A stretch of 10,815 nt of DNA, taken from contig JAGGZZ010000270.1 of assembly GCA_021161765.1 (NCBI GenBank), positions 1-10,815 on the forward strand, written 5' to 3'. The position numbers and the translations under genes were made by a program. Shown here one piece after another: positions 1 to 6,173 of this stretch; the stretch's first letter is position 1; every line of letters starts with the position of its first letter. The notes below the pieces were generated by a model, which saw nothing but the letters and a program-made list of their open reading frames with translations, did no database searches and was not told where the DNA came from. Source of the stretch: Candidatus Methanophagales archaeon (lineage in GTDB: Archaea > Halobacteriota > Syntropharchaeia > Alkanophagales > Methanospirareceae).

Positions 1-587
1 ACAATGCTTACCGTAGCATGTAAAGAAGTTCTTGATAACGGGTTCAAATCAATTGTTATCACCTTTTTTCCCATTTTTATAAGTGCTTCGCATCGGTCAC
101 CGTCTTCCAGAGGTGCAAGAACCACATCGGCGCTGTAAATCCCTTTGCGGTCCGCCCTTGCTCGTGCATGTGCTATCCCGGGTATTCTCGCATCTGCTCC
201 ATCGCCAAGCACGTTCCTCGCTCCTTGTTTTTCCAGCAGCTCCTTTATTTTTCTCGCCCGCTCTTCGGTTCTGTAAAAGATATTCACCTCTAAAGGGGCA
301 TTTGTCAATTCGCTTAACTCTATTATCTCGTTTACCGCTAATGCTGCAACGTTTCCGTTCACGGAAATCACGGGTCTCTTCGCAGCAAGCAACAAAGCAG
401 CAGCAACTTCTGTCGCTCTCCGCGCCGAATCCAGTGTCCTCTCACCAATTAAATAATCAAATGCTTCACCACGTCCATGCGCTATCAAACCCTGCTTGCT
501 TGTTATTCCCGCTTCGATACCAGCCACGAGCTTCTCACGCTTTATTAACGACTTATATCGGGGGTGCGTCTCCGGGATTTTGAACAT
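1..587 (-). CDS. Archaeal phosphopantothenate synthetase (4-phosphopantoate--beta-alanine ligase), C-terminus cut by window edge
   Basis: Translating the minus strand from the ATG at 585-587 gives about 195 residues with no stop before the window edge. Motifs match the archaeal phosphopantothenate synthetase family (COG1701): HPRYKSLIKREKL (residues 8-20), GLIAHGRGEAFDYLIGE (33-49), PVISVNGNVAAL (72-83), a basic EVNIFYRTEERA stretch (100-111), ADVVLAPLEDGDRCEALIKM (153-172) and TIDLNPLSRTS (178-188). The enzyme joins 4-phosphopantoate to beta-alanine using ATP in the archaeal route to coenzyme A, replacing bacterial PanC plus PanK. Family members are about 250 residues, so roughly 55 C-terminal residues lie outside the window. 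A TATA-like box centred about 25 nt before the ATG, with no convincing Shine-Dalgarno, suggests a leaderless or short-leader mRNA. The family call rests on remembered motif conservation; the reading frame is direct. Confidence 0.93.
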   Translation of the reverse strand, partial: MFKIPETHPRYKSLIKREKLVAGIEAGITSKQGLIAHGRGEAFDYLIGERTLDSARRATEVAAALLLAAKRPVISVNGNVAALAVNEIIELSELTNAPLEVNIFYRTEERARKIKELLEKQGARNVLGDGADARIPGIAHARARADRKGIYSADVVLAPLEDGDRCEALIKMGKKVITIDLNPLSRTSLHATVSI

Positions 588-602
588 TGAGATATCTTTT
601 CC

Positions 603-618
603 CTTAATTTAATTTAAA
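603..618 (-). promoter_or_regulatory. TATA-like promoter of the phosphopantothenate synthetase gene
   Basis: The minus strand reads TTTAAATTAAATTAAG here, an AT-only stretch in an otherwise mixed region. Its centre lies about 25 nt before the ATG at 587, the spacing expected between an archaeal TATA box and a start site at or near the initiation codon. Assignment is by position and composition only. Confidence 0.5.
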
Positions 619-631
619 GCTTCAACCATGC

Positions 632-661
632 ATGCCATCCCGCAATAAAAATGCGGGGCAT
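632..661. repeat. GC-rich hairpin in the gap below vapC
   Basis: ATGCC (632-636) pairs with GGCAT (657-661) and CCGCA (640-644) with TGCGG (652-656), leaving a 3-nt bulge and a 7-nt A-rich loop. On the plus strand it is followed by a short T-run (662-666), the shape of an intrinsic terminator, but no plus-strand gene lies upstream. Read on the minus strand it could mark the 3' end of the vapBC transcript, although no T-run follows. Function unknown. Confidence 0.5.
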
Positions 662-670
662 CTTTTTCGA

Positions 671-720
671 CTCAAACTCGCTTGCAAGTATAAGAATATA
701 GATAGACAAGCGAGCTTGAG
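671..720. repeat. 14-bp inverted repeat at the broken 3' end of vapC
   Basis: Arm CTCAAACTCGCTTG (671-684) is the reverse complement of CAAGCGAGCTTGAG (707-720) except for one position that can still form a G-U pair in RNA. The spacer is 22 nt and AT-rich. The repeat covers the last residues of the vapC reading frame, where PIN-domain similarity is lost. It may be a transcript-end hairpin or the footprint of a small insertion. Confidence 0.7.
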
Positions 721-1075
721 AAATATAAACAAGCCCCAGCGTCACAACCTTTGTTTATCGCAATCGCCGCTATAATTGCATCAGCACCAACATGTTTCCC
801 TTTATGTGCTAATGTTCCTCCAAGCTCAGCTGCTTTTACAGCATCAGTATAGTCGAAGTCTAAAACTTTCATTCTGCTAATCGCCTTCTTCAATTTATCC
901 TTCGCTTTTCCCTCTTCTCTTTATCTTTTATCGCATAGGCACCAAATAAAGCCTCATAAACGTTGAAAACGGTAGTTGCATGCACACCCCCTTCATCTAA
1001 CTTCTGCGTTATTGTTCTTATAGCTGATGGTCTTCTGATCAAGTCAACGAAATAAGTTGTGTCTATGCATTTCAT
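672..1075 (-). pseudogene. vapC: VapC PIN-domain toxin, frameshifted and lacking its C-terminus
   Basis: Two overlapping minus-strand frames together spell a VapC-type PIN ribonuclease. The first (1075 to 890) begins MKCIDTTYFVDLI and carries the acidic residues D5 and E41. The second, readable from about residue AKDKLKKAISRMKV on, carries the third acidic site in GADAIIAAIA. The frames join at an A-run on the minus strand (plus positions 905-908, TTTT); one extra A would restore a continuous protein. After NKGCD the sequence no longer resembles the usual final strand and helix (normally a TRN-type motif with the fourth metal ligand) and runs instead into the inverted repeat at 671-720. VapC toxins cleave RNA and are neutralised by VapB. 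Its start overlaps the vapB stop as ATGA, the typical coupling. The frameshift alone could be a sequencing error in a homopolymer; together with the lost C-terminus, decay is more likely. Confidence 0.85.
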
Positions 1076-1290
1076 GCTTTCAAGTCCTCATCTATCTGCT
1101 TCCTTAGCCCCTTCACCGATTCTTCAAATTCCGATACCTCGCTTAACTCAGGGTAAAGGTCCACTATTTCCATTAATCGGCCTTTGTTGCTCGTTAATCT
1201 CCTTATTACCTCTGAAAAACTTTCGTCTTTGCCCCTTATACTTCTTAGTAGTGTGTATACATCATCCGACAACGAAATGCTTTTTGTCAT
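1072..1290 (-). CDS. vapB: VapB-type antitoxin
   Basis: A 72-residue protein beginning MTKSISLSDDVYTLLRSIRG, which has the short strand followed by a helix (residues 2-20) of a ribbon-helix-helix-like DNA-binding start, then KDESFSEVIRRLTSNKG, the signature of the archaeal VapB family PF02697 (DUF217). The charged C-terminal helix (45-72) would be the toxin-binding part. It lies directly before vapC with a 4-nt ATGA overlap, so the two are translationally coupled. A strong Shine-Dalgarno (AGGAGGAGGT on the minus strand, 1301-1310) precedes the ATG. The antitoxin is intact while the toxin is broken. Such antitoxins usually repress their own promoter, but no clear operator palindrome was recognised here. 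Confidence 0.85.
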   Translation of the reverse strand: MTKSISLSDDVYTLLRSIRGKDESFSEVIRRLTSNKGRLMEIVDLYPELSEVSEFEESVKGLRKQIDEDLKA

Positions 1291-1300
1291 CTCCTTTTCA

Positions 1301-1338
1301 ACCTCCTCCTATACATTAGGTGCATACTATATAAAAAG
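1301..1338 (-). promoter_or_regulatory. vapBC promoter and ribosome binding site
   Basis: On the minus strand, CTTTTTATATA (1328-1338) forms a good archaeal TATA box about 43 nt before the vapB ATG, and AGGAGGAGGT (1301-1310) forms a strong Shine-Dalgarno 10 nt before it. Transcription would start near 1308. Call by sequence and spacing only. Confidence 0.6.
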
Positions 1339-1411
1339 AAATCTTCCTGACTCATTGAGACACCCATGAGTATGAAATTAAAAAATAGAAAAAGGAGTAG
1401 AGTCTTTGATT

Positions 1412-1672
1412 TTATAGCTTTGCCTCCTCAACTGTTTTCATCATTTCCTTTTCTAACGACTTCAATTTCTCCATCCAGGACACATCGTCAATATCGAAAC
1501 AAGCTTTATCACTGGCTATTACACTGCCTGTGCTCGGGTCTCTTAGCGTGGCTATAAAGCAGTGTTCACCACCTGAAATCCATGTACTGTAGTCTATCCT
1601 CATCGGCACTGTCACATCCCACTGAAATACCGCAGGCATGACAAATGGTGGAGACTTGTATAGCATGTCCGG
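1412..1672 (-). pseudogene. C-terminal fragment of an unknown, possibly surface, protein
   Basis: An open minus-strand frame ending at 1412 codes for about 84-88 residues. Readable content includes PAVFQWDVTVPMRIDYSTW, SGGEHCFIATLRDPSTGSVI and a charged terminal helix WMEKLKSLEKEMMKTVEEAK that could form a coiled coil. The alternating beta-type pattern resembles a domain of a secreted or S-layer-like protein, but no named family was recognised. There is no ribosome binding site before its first ATG (1664-1666). The frame begins exactly where similarity to the adjacent transposase stops, so this is most likely the 3' remnant of a longer gene that lost its beginning. It may be untranslated. Confidence 0.45.
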
Positions 1673-1860
1673 TTCACCGCCATGTCTATAACCTCAATAT
1701 CGAGCTCTTTGCAGTTTTCTCGGATAACCTCTTCCGCATCCTCCGCCACCTCGCCGAGCAACACCTTCCCCCTGTATTTCGGCGAAAAGACTAAGTGATC
1801 GGTCAGCAATGATACCGTATGCCTGCCATGCATGAGTTCGTGCCTTGCTACCCTTTCCCC
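1672..1860 (-). pseudogene. tnpA: Decayed IS200/IS605-family transposase TnpA, N-terminal half only
   Basis: The minus-strand frame (open from 1932) contains RHELMHGRHTVSLLTDHLVF, SPKYRGKVLLGEVAEDAEEV and CKELDIEVIDMAVN, the first half of a Y1 (HUH) single-strand transposase as found in archaeal IS200/IS605 elements. Similarity ends at MAVN (about 1672). The family continues there with the HVH metal-binding motif and later the catalytic tyrosine; both are absent, so the protein cannot be active. The residues after MAVN come from frameshifted reading into the neighbouring fragment. The roughly 28 residues before RHELMH do not look like transposase, so the true original start is unclear. No accessory tnpB is visible. 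Confidence 0.8.
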
Positions 1861-1931
1861 TTCGCCTCCACTTCGCCCATCTCTATTCAAGATAATCATT
1901 GAAAATGGTAAAACCCTACAAAAACTTTTCA

Positions 1932-1984
1932 CTTTTTCACACGAAAAAGATATTTGTTATAGCCACTTTATTCGCGAAATAAAG
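1932..1984. repeat. Two small hairpins upstream of the tnpA remnant
   Basis: CTTTTTC (1932-1938) pairs with GAAAAAG (1943-1949) across a 4-nt loop, and CTTTATT (1966-1972) pairs with AATAAAG (1978-1984) across a 5-nt loop. IS200/IS605 elements carry subterminal hairpins recognised by TnpA, so one of these could be a remnant of the left end. Both are short and AT-rich, so chance is possible. Nothing else is seen in the AT-rich gap from 1933 to 2114. Confidence 0.3.
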
Positions 1985-2105
1985 CAAAAAAAAGCCTGGC
2001 GAAGTTGAGAAGATAAGACTGCATAAAAGAAAACAAACTCGAAAATTCACGACAACTTTTAAAATCGAAAAAAAATTATCCCGGCAAAGTTTCCAAAAGG
2101 AGCAT

Positions 2106-2164
2106 AGAGAAAAGAGATTGGTGATTGTGGCTTTTATAACCCTTTGCCTCCTGACCACCAATCT
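2106..2164 (-). terminator. Stem-loop with pyrimidine tail after the PDCD5 gene
   Basis: AGATTGGTG (2115-2123) pairs perfectly with CACCAATCT (2156-2164), a 9-bp stem that starts at the last base of the PDCD5-gene stop codon. On the minus strand the stem is followed by CTTTTCTC (2106-2113). The long loop contains a further weak GGTT/AGCC pairing. Position at the end of the rps19e-PDCD5 operon suggests a transcript 3' end or mRNA-stabilising hairpin. Confidence 0.5.
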
Positions 2165-2499
2165 TATCCTTTCCTTCTTATAGAAATATCACGCTTCTTT
2201 GGCATTATCTGCTGCAGGATCTCCTTTAATTGTGCATCATTTAGCATGCTTTTTAGCCTTCCCGTCTGCGCCAATGCAATCAGCTGATTCTCCAACTGTG
2301 CTGCAAACTCGGGCTTTGCGGTTTTTATGTTGTTTAACCTATCCCTTGCTTCTGCAGTGAGAATCCGCCGTAGAATATTCCTTTTCGCTTCTTCTATCTC
2401 TCTTCTCTTCCCTTCTTCTTCCGCAGCGCCTGCCTGTGCCTGAAGCATCTGCTCATACTTTTTCCTCTTTATTTCTTCCACTTCGTCTTCACTCGCCAT
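2164..2499 (-). CDS. PDCD5/TFAR19-family DNA-binding protein
   Basis: A 111-residue basic helical protein. The acidic and charged N-terminal helix (MASEDEVEEIKRKKYEQMLQ), an Ala/Glu-rich linker (about 21-38), the core NILRRILTAEARDRLNNIK with AKPEFAAQLENQLIALAQTG, and the basic tail KKRDISIRRKG match archaeal homologues of human PDCD5 (for example MTH1615) in order and length. The archaeal proteins bind nucleic acid; their precise role is not settled. It starts 14 nt after the rps19e stop on the same strand, with AGGTG upstream as a weak Shine-Dalgarno, so it is translated from the same mRNA. The S19e-PDCD5 pairing is a known conserved archaeal neighbourhood. The L39e and L31e genes that often follow in other archaea are not found here. 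Confidence 0.93.
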   Translation of the reverse strand: MASEDEVEEIKRKKYEQMLQAQAGAAEEEGKRREIEEAKRNILRRILTAEARDRLNNIKTAKPEFAAQLENQLIALAQTGRLKSMLNDAQLKEILQQIMPKKRDISIRRKG

Positions 2500-2513
2500 C
2501 GTTATTTTAACAC

Positions 2514-2951
2514 CTACCCCTCTTTTTTCTGCTCTTTTAGCTCATGAGCAGCATTATCAAGAAACTTCTGCCCCGCAGAGGATATTACTCGCCCCCTTCT
2601 CCCCGTTTCCGGATTGATTACGTATCCTGCCTGCTCTAATTGCAAAAGCACCCCGCGTATTAACTTCCCGGATGCTTTTCTAAACCGCTCGGGCTTTGCG
2701 CCCCTTCTTACTCTACTACCGTAGTACGTGCGCAACCGTGATACACCTACTGGTCCGTGTATGTATATTTGCCGCAGCACGGATGCACAGCGTACCCACC
2801 ACCAATCTTCACTCAGAGGTGGTAATTCTTTGTTTGCACCCTTCTTCACCTCCATCGCCCACTTTGGCATGGAGATAGTTTTATTCGTTTTCAACTTCTC
2901 CGCTGCCAACTTCACCAGTTTATCTGGGGGCACGTCGTATACCGTTGTCAT
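2514..2951 (-). CDS. rps19e: Small-subunit ribosomal protein eS19 (S19e)
   Basis: A 145-residue protein with the full archaeal/eukaryotic eS19 pattern: TTVYDVPPDKLVKLAAEKL (2-20), the tryptophan-rich EDWWWVRCASVLRQIYIHGP (48-67), the basic GVSRLRTYYGSRVRRGAKPE (69-88), RKASGKLIRGVLLQLEQAGY and GRRGRVISSAGQKFLD near the end. It is part of the small-subunit head and helps 40S-type subunit maturation; there is no bacterial counterpart, which is one of the strongest archaeal markers in this window. The length is typical. GGAGGG (2958-2963, minus strand) lies 6 nt before the ATG and fixes the start. It is the first gene of an operon with the PDCD5 homologue. Confidence 0.97.
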   Translation of the reverse strand: MTTVYDVPPDKLVKLAAEKLKTNKTISMPKWAMEVKKGANKELPPLSEDWWWVRCASVLRQIYIHGPVGVSRLRTYYGSRVRRGAKPERFRKASGKLIRGVLLQLEQAGYVINPETGRRGRVISSAGQKFLDNAAHELKEQKKEG

Positions 2952-2957
2952 TTTATT

Positions 2958-3003
2958 CCCTCCTATAGTCTATTACTCTTTCTATTCCCTCAACGTATAA
3001 AAG
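2958..3003 (-). promoter_or_regulatory. rps19e promoter and Shine-Dalgarno
   Basis: On the minus strand TCTTTTATACG (2993-3003) is a TATA-like box about 47 nt before the ATG, giving a predicted start near 2972 and a leader of about 20 nt holding GGAGGG (2958-2963). It lies just outside the first dispersed hairpin element. Confidence 0.55.
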
Positions 3004-3041
3004 AAAAAAACTTATGGAATAAAAATACACATAAAATACTC

Positions 3042-3208
3042 AAAAATAAATTGTTGACACAGATTAACGCAGATTAACACAGACAAGATGAAAAGAGCAA
3101 TGTCGCTGAAAATAGCCCACCCAGCCAGCCCAACAAAAGAGAGAAAAAATCCGTGTAAATCTGTGTAAATCCGTGTCTTAAATAGAAGGTAGTTATAGTT
3201 CATATACA
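3042..3208 (+). repeat. Dispersed hairpin element, copy 1 (upstream of gatB)
   Basis: The left arm (3056-3083) is GACAC followed by 10-nt units AGATTAACGC and AGATTAACAC, then AGA. The right arm (3150-3177) is built of units such as CCGTGTAAAT and CTGTGTAAAT and is its imperfect inverse, about 23 of 28 positions complementary. The 66-nt loop (3084-3149) is unlike that of the other copies. The left flank AAAAATAAATT and the right flank from 3178 (TTAAATAGAAGG, then TATA- and ATATACA-containing sequence) are shared with copies 2 and 3. The element ends directly at the gatB ATG. Confidence 0.85.
3178..3208 (+). promoter_or_regulatory. Promoter-like right flank of copy 1, driving gatB
   Basis: TTAAATAG is centred about 27 nt before the gatB ATG, the TATA-to-start distance expected for a leaderless archaeal mRNA. 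A second AT-rich box (TATAGTTCATATAC) lies 3' of it. No Shine-Dalgarno occurs near the ATG. The same sequence recurs beside copies 2 and 3, so it is part of the repeat element. Promoter function is inferred. Confidence 0.5.
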
Positions 3209-4669
3209 ATGACAAATACAGACGGTGTGAAAATAGGATTGGAATGCCATGCGCAGCTTCTTACAAAGTCGAAACTATTCTGCTCTTGTTCTACGGACTA
3301 TCATAATTCCGAGCCCAACACGCATGTATGTGCGACGTGCATGGGCTTACCAGGAGCTTTGCCCGTGGTGAACGAGCAAGCGATAAGATATGCCATAAAA
3401 ATGGCGCTTGCTCTGGGCTGTGAAGTGCAGCCCGAAATAATCTTCGACCGGAAAAATTATTATTACCCCGACCTCCCGAAAGGTTTTCAGATTACGCAAT
3501 ATGATTTCCCCGTTGCATTGAATGGACTTGTGAGAATAGAGAGTGCGAGTGACAGCGATGGCGGCAGAGGGAAAGAGCGGGAGATAAGAATAAGACGGGT
3601 GCACATGGAGGAAGACCCGGGCAGGCTGGTGTACAAGGGCACGATAGATACCGCGAAATATTCGCTGGTTGATTATAACAGGTCCGGAATACCCTTGGTG
3701 GAGATAGTAACCGAGCCGGACTTGAGATCGCCAAAAGAGGCGCGTATATTTTTAGGTAAGCTGAGGAGCATATTAGGATATCTGAGCGTGTTTGATGGCG
3801 ACCTGGAAGGTGCGATGCGTGTTGATGCGAATATATCCGTGGGGGGAGGAGAAAGGGCAGAAGTAAAAAATATCTCGTCCTACAAAGGTGTGGAACGCGC
3901 TTTAGCTTTTGAGATAACGCGGCAGAAGAACTTAGTGCGGCGTGGTCTCAAAGTAACGCAGGAGACACGGCATTATGACGAAGTGCGTGGCATAACGCTT
4001 TCTATGCGGACGAAAGAGTTTGAACATGATTACAGGTACTTCCCCGAGCCCGACCTTGTGCCTATTCATATTTCTGAGCTGGTGGAAGAGATAAGAAGGG
4101 AGATACCTGAACTCCCTGACGAAAAGAAGAGTCGGTTCATCACACAGTATTTCATAACGCGCGAGCATGCGAATGCGCTCACTTTTGACATAAACACAGC
4201 GAATTTTTACGAAGAAGTGGCATCAAAAACGGATGCGGGATTGAGTGCCGCATGGATAGCAGATGTTCTGAAGGGCGAGCTAAATTATCGCGCTATTTCT
4301 ATGCGTGAAGCAACCGAACGGATTTCTGTCGATGCGTTCGTTGCTATTTTAACCTATTTGAAAAAAGGCGTGATTACTGACCGAGGTGCGACGGAAATAA
4401 TAAGGGAGATGCTCGACCACGGGGGCAAGCCGGATGAGATAATAAACAGAAAAGGATTGGCGAGTATAGGTTCAGCAGAAGCAGAGAAGGCTGTGTTGCA
4501 GGTGATAATGGAGAACGAAGATGCGGTAGAAGATTATAAAACAGGTAAAAACGAGGCATTGAATTTCCTCGTTGGGCAGGTAATGAGGAAAACAAGAGGG
4601 AAGGCAGCGCCAAAAGACGTTAACGAGATGCTGAAACGGCAAATAAGCAAACGAGAAAATAGAAAATAA
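3209..4669 (+). CDS. gatB: Asp-tRNA(Asn)/Glu-tRNA(Gln) amidotransferase subunit B
   Basis: A 486-residue protein beginning MTNTDGVKIGLECHAQLLTK. The zinc site CSC...CATC (C25, C27, C41, C44) is complete. It is followed by the family stretch DRKNYYYPDLPKGFQITQYD (84-103) and the kinase-like core motif VHMEEDPGRLVYKG (about 131-144). A helical YqeY-like tRNA-binding tail occupies roughly residue 340 to the end. GatB presents mischarged Asp-tRNA(Asn) or Glu-tRNA(Gln) and phosphorylates it for amidation by GatA with GatC. The length and absence of a large inserted AspRS-like domain distinguish it from archaeal GatE. No gatA or gatC is adjacent. The gene begins directly at the end of one hairpin element and ends inside another, which supplies its last codons and stop. 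The call is secure. Confidence 0.97.
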   Translation: MTNTDGVKIGLECHAQLLTKSKLFCSCSTDYHNSEPNTHVCATCMGLPGALPVVNEQAIRYAIKMALALGCEVQPEIIFDRKNYYYPDLPKGFQITQYDFPVALNGLVRIESASDSDGGRGKEREIRIRRVHMEEDPGRLVYKGTIDTAKYSLVDYNRSGIPLVEIVTEPDLRSPKEARIFLGKLRSILGYLSVFDGDLEGAMRVDANISVGGGERAEVKNISSYKGVERALAFEITRQKNLVRRGLKVTQETRHYDEVRGITLSMRTKEFEHDYRYFPEPDLVPIHISELVEEIRREIPELPDEKKSRFITQYFITREHANALTFDINTANFYEEVASKTDAGLSAAWIADVLKGELNYRAISMREATERISVDAFVAILTYLKKGVITDRGATEIIREMLDHGGKPDEIINRKGLASIGSAEAEKAVLQVIMENEDAVEDYKTGKNEALNFLVGQVMRKTRGKAAPKDVNEMLKRQISKRENRK

Positions 4670-4796
4670 ATTATAGACACAGATTAACGCAGATTAACAC
4701 AGATGATAAGAATCAATACAGTTAAACTAAAATAAATCTGCGTAAATCCGTGTAAATCTGTGTCTTAAATAGATGGGAGCTATACATTATATACAA
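4649..4796 (+). repeat. Dispersed hairpin element, copy 2 (gatB 3' end)
   Basis: The left arm 4676-4704 and right arm 4736-4764 (29 nt each, about 24 complementary) each contain three 10-nt units, for example AGATTAACGC and AGATTAACAC on the left. The 31-nt loop (4705-4735) differs from copy 3 at only two positions. By eye, copies 2 and 3 are alignable from AAACGAGAAAATAG on the left through ATATAC on the right, with about 13 substitutions and one 10-nt indel over about 148 nt. The gatB stop codon lies inside the left flank. The gene to the right is on the opposite strand, so the promoter-like right flank (4765-4796) has no plus-strand gene to serve. Confidence 0.88.
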
Positions 4797-4815
4797 AAAA
4801 TAAAAAAAGAGGAGT

Positions 4816-5217
4816 TTATACCAGCTTTTTCCCGGCATTGGGTCCGGGGCTCACCGAATAAACTTCCTCTACTTTTAGTATTCCTGCGCCTTTCGCATCC
4901 AGTTTTAACTTCTCCTGCACCTGCTCCTTCTTTTCATCAAAGACCGGACCGGAAGTCAGGAATTCCTGGAAACTGCCTTTTATCTGATAGCCCGTACTGC
5001 CCTTGAAAGCAGTAACCGCTACTTTCTTTGTCGCTTCTAAATTGGCTTTCGTCTTACCCAAAAACACGTCTCCAAATGCGAGTGTTTCCGCATCCACTAC
5101 GGAAAACGTCTTTACTGGCACAACGTTCAATTTCCCTTCGGCGTCTGCGGTTGCAATAGTTTTCGAAGCGTCCCAGTCGTTGAACATCTCCATCACTTCC
5201 TTTGGCATCTTTACCAT
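4816..5217 (-). CDS. Pyridoxamine 5'-phosphate oxidase-like (PPOX) flavin-binding protein
   Basis: A 133-residue protein with the split-barrel FMN-binding pattern of the PPOX superfamily: MPKEVMEMFNDWDASKTIAT (4-23), then GKLNVVPVKTFSVVD, LAFGDVFLGKTKANLEATKK (46-65) and KVAVTAFKGSTGYQIKGSFQ, with TSGPVFDEKK further on. The GKTKANLEATKKVAV stretch is typical of small archaeal and anaerobe members that bind flavin (FMN or F420). The substrate is unknown, and biosynthesis of pyridoxal phosphate is not implied. The ATG at 5215-5217 follows GGGGGTGA by 10 nt; the internal Met4 is a less likely start. It is divergent from sppA and convergent with gatB. Confidence 0.82.
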   Translation of the reverse strand: MVKMPKEVMEMFNDWDASKTIATADAEGKLNVVPVKTFSVVDAETLAFGDVFLGKTKANLEATKKVAVTAFKGSTGYQIKGSFQEFLTSGPVFDEKKEQVQEKLKLDAKGAGILKVEEVYSVSPGPNAGKKLV

Positions 5218-5227
5218 TTCTTCTCTT

Positions 5228-5306
5228 TCACCCCCACATTGCTTTATCTATATAATATATATCTACAATAATATAAATCATTCTTTTCAACGACTTTTAA
5301 ATTAAT
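5228..5306. promoter_or_regulatory. Divergent promoter region between the PPOX-like gene and sppA
   Basis: For the minus-strand gene, GGGGGTGA (5228-5235) is the Shine-Dalgarno, and the AT-only tract at about 5243-5277 holds overlapping TATA-like sequences, so the exact box cannot be picked. For sppA, TTTTAAATTAA (5295-5305) is a TATA-like box about 40 nt before its ATG; AGGAAGTG (5320-5327) is a possible but distant ribosome site. The whole gap is 125 nt and has no hairpin element. Confidence 0.45.
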
Positions 5307-5342
5307 ACGAGCTAACATAGGAAGTGCTAAAACACATTCAAA

Positions 5343-6173
5343 ATGGTCATAAAAAAGAGAAAGAAACTAATCATTGTTTCCGTGTTAATAGCAACGATAC
5401 TCGTAGGGATGCTCTACATTTTATTCCTCTTACCATCTGATGATTTGGAGTGGCGTATTCCAACAAATAAAATAGCCATAATAGAGATTAAAGGGGAGAT
5501 AACCGAGGATTATGAGGGTGGCGCAAATCCCGAGGCAATTCGAAAACTCCTGGATAGGGCTGAAGAAGATGAGCAAATAAAAGCAATCGTACTCAGGATA
5601 AACAGTGGGGGTGGAGATGCAGGAGCATCATGGGATGTGTACAGAGCAGTGCAGAGGGTAGATAAACCGGTTGTTGCGTCTATTGCCGATGCCGGTGCTT
5701 CCGGTGCCTATTTAGTTGCGGTTGCCGCGGATGAGATAATAGCTACGCCTATGTCGGTAATAGGAAGTATAGGTGCTTCGATGGAGTTCCCTTTTGACGT
5801 CCCGGTAAATGCATCAGAAGAAGCAGAGGAGATGTCTTCCATGCCTTCAGGCGAGTTCAAGGATGTGTTTGCCGATTATCGGCTAAACGAGAGTGAACGG
5901 GCGTATCTAAAGGAACGCATGGAGAGCGTTCAAGAAGTGTTTTCGGCGTGTGTTGCAGAAAGCAGGAACATTAGCGAGGAGGATATGATGAATATATCAC
6001 ACGGAGGCTGGTTTACCGGTGAGGAAGGATTGCAGCTGGGTCTCGTGGATAAGACAGGGGACTTAGAGGATGCGATAGAGGAAGCGGCTGAGCTCGCAAA
6101 TGCTCCTCTGGAAGATACAAAGGTTGTGACGTTGAGGATCGAAGGTTCACGAGTACGGGTGATGGAAGAATAA
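5343..6173 (+). CDS. sppA: SppA-type membrane-anchored serine protease (peptidase family S49)
   Basis: A 276-residue protein with a basic start (MVIKKRKK), one membrane helix (residues 9-30) and an extracytoplasmic S49 protease domain. Family motifs include KIAIIEIKGEI (43-53), the substrate-loop AIVLRINSGGGDAGAS (81-96) and VVASIADAGASGAYLVAVAA (110-129). The nucleophile is S120 in GASGAY. The general-base lysine is K173 in SGEFKD; the 53-residue Ser-to-Lys spacing agrees with the 52 of characterised SppA enzymes (B. subtilis S147/K199). FTGEEGLQLGLVDKTGD (224-240) is the conserved end of the domain. It degrades signal peptides left in the membrane. No partner gene is adjacent. The stop codon abuts hairpin element copy 3. 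Confidence 0.93.
   Translation: MVIKKRKKLIIVSVLIATILVGMLYILFLLPSDDLEWRIPTNKIAIIEIKGEITEDYEGGANPEAIRKLLDRAEEDEQIKAIVLRINSGGGDAGASWDVYRAVQRVDKPVVASIADAGASGAYLVAVAADEIIATPMSVIGSIGASMEFPFDVPVNASEEAEEMSSMPSGEFKDVFADYRLNESERAYLKERMESVQEVFSACVAESRNISEEDMMNISHGGWFTGEEGLQLGLVDKTGDLEDAIEEAAELANAPLEDTKVVTLRIEGSRVRVMEE

Noticed and set aside
83..583. A 166-residue plus-strand reading frame
   Set aside because: It is antisense to the clearly conserved phosphopantothenate synthetase frame and its protein is low in family-like pattern, rich in Leu, Ser, Arg and Pro.
1059..1369. Short plus-strand frames over vapB
   Set aside because: They are antisense to vapB and its promoter, with no ribosome site or known family.
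1937..2161. A 74-residue minus-strand frame after the PDCD5 gene, checked as a possible L39e or other small ribosomal gene
   Set aside because: The translation is Phe/Leu-rich from AT-rich DNA, has no L39e or L31e pattern, and overlaps the hairpin at 2115-2164.
4773..5305. Plus-strand frames opposite the PPOX-like gene, considered as genes driven by the copy 2 right flank
   Set aside because: The translations are shadows of the minus-strand gene and show no family pattern; the promoter-like flank appears to have no plus-strand gene here.
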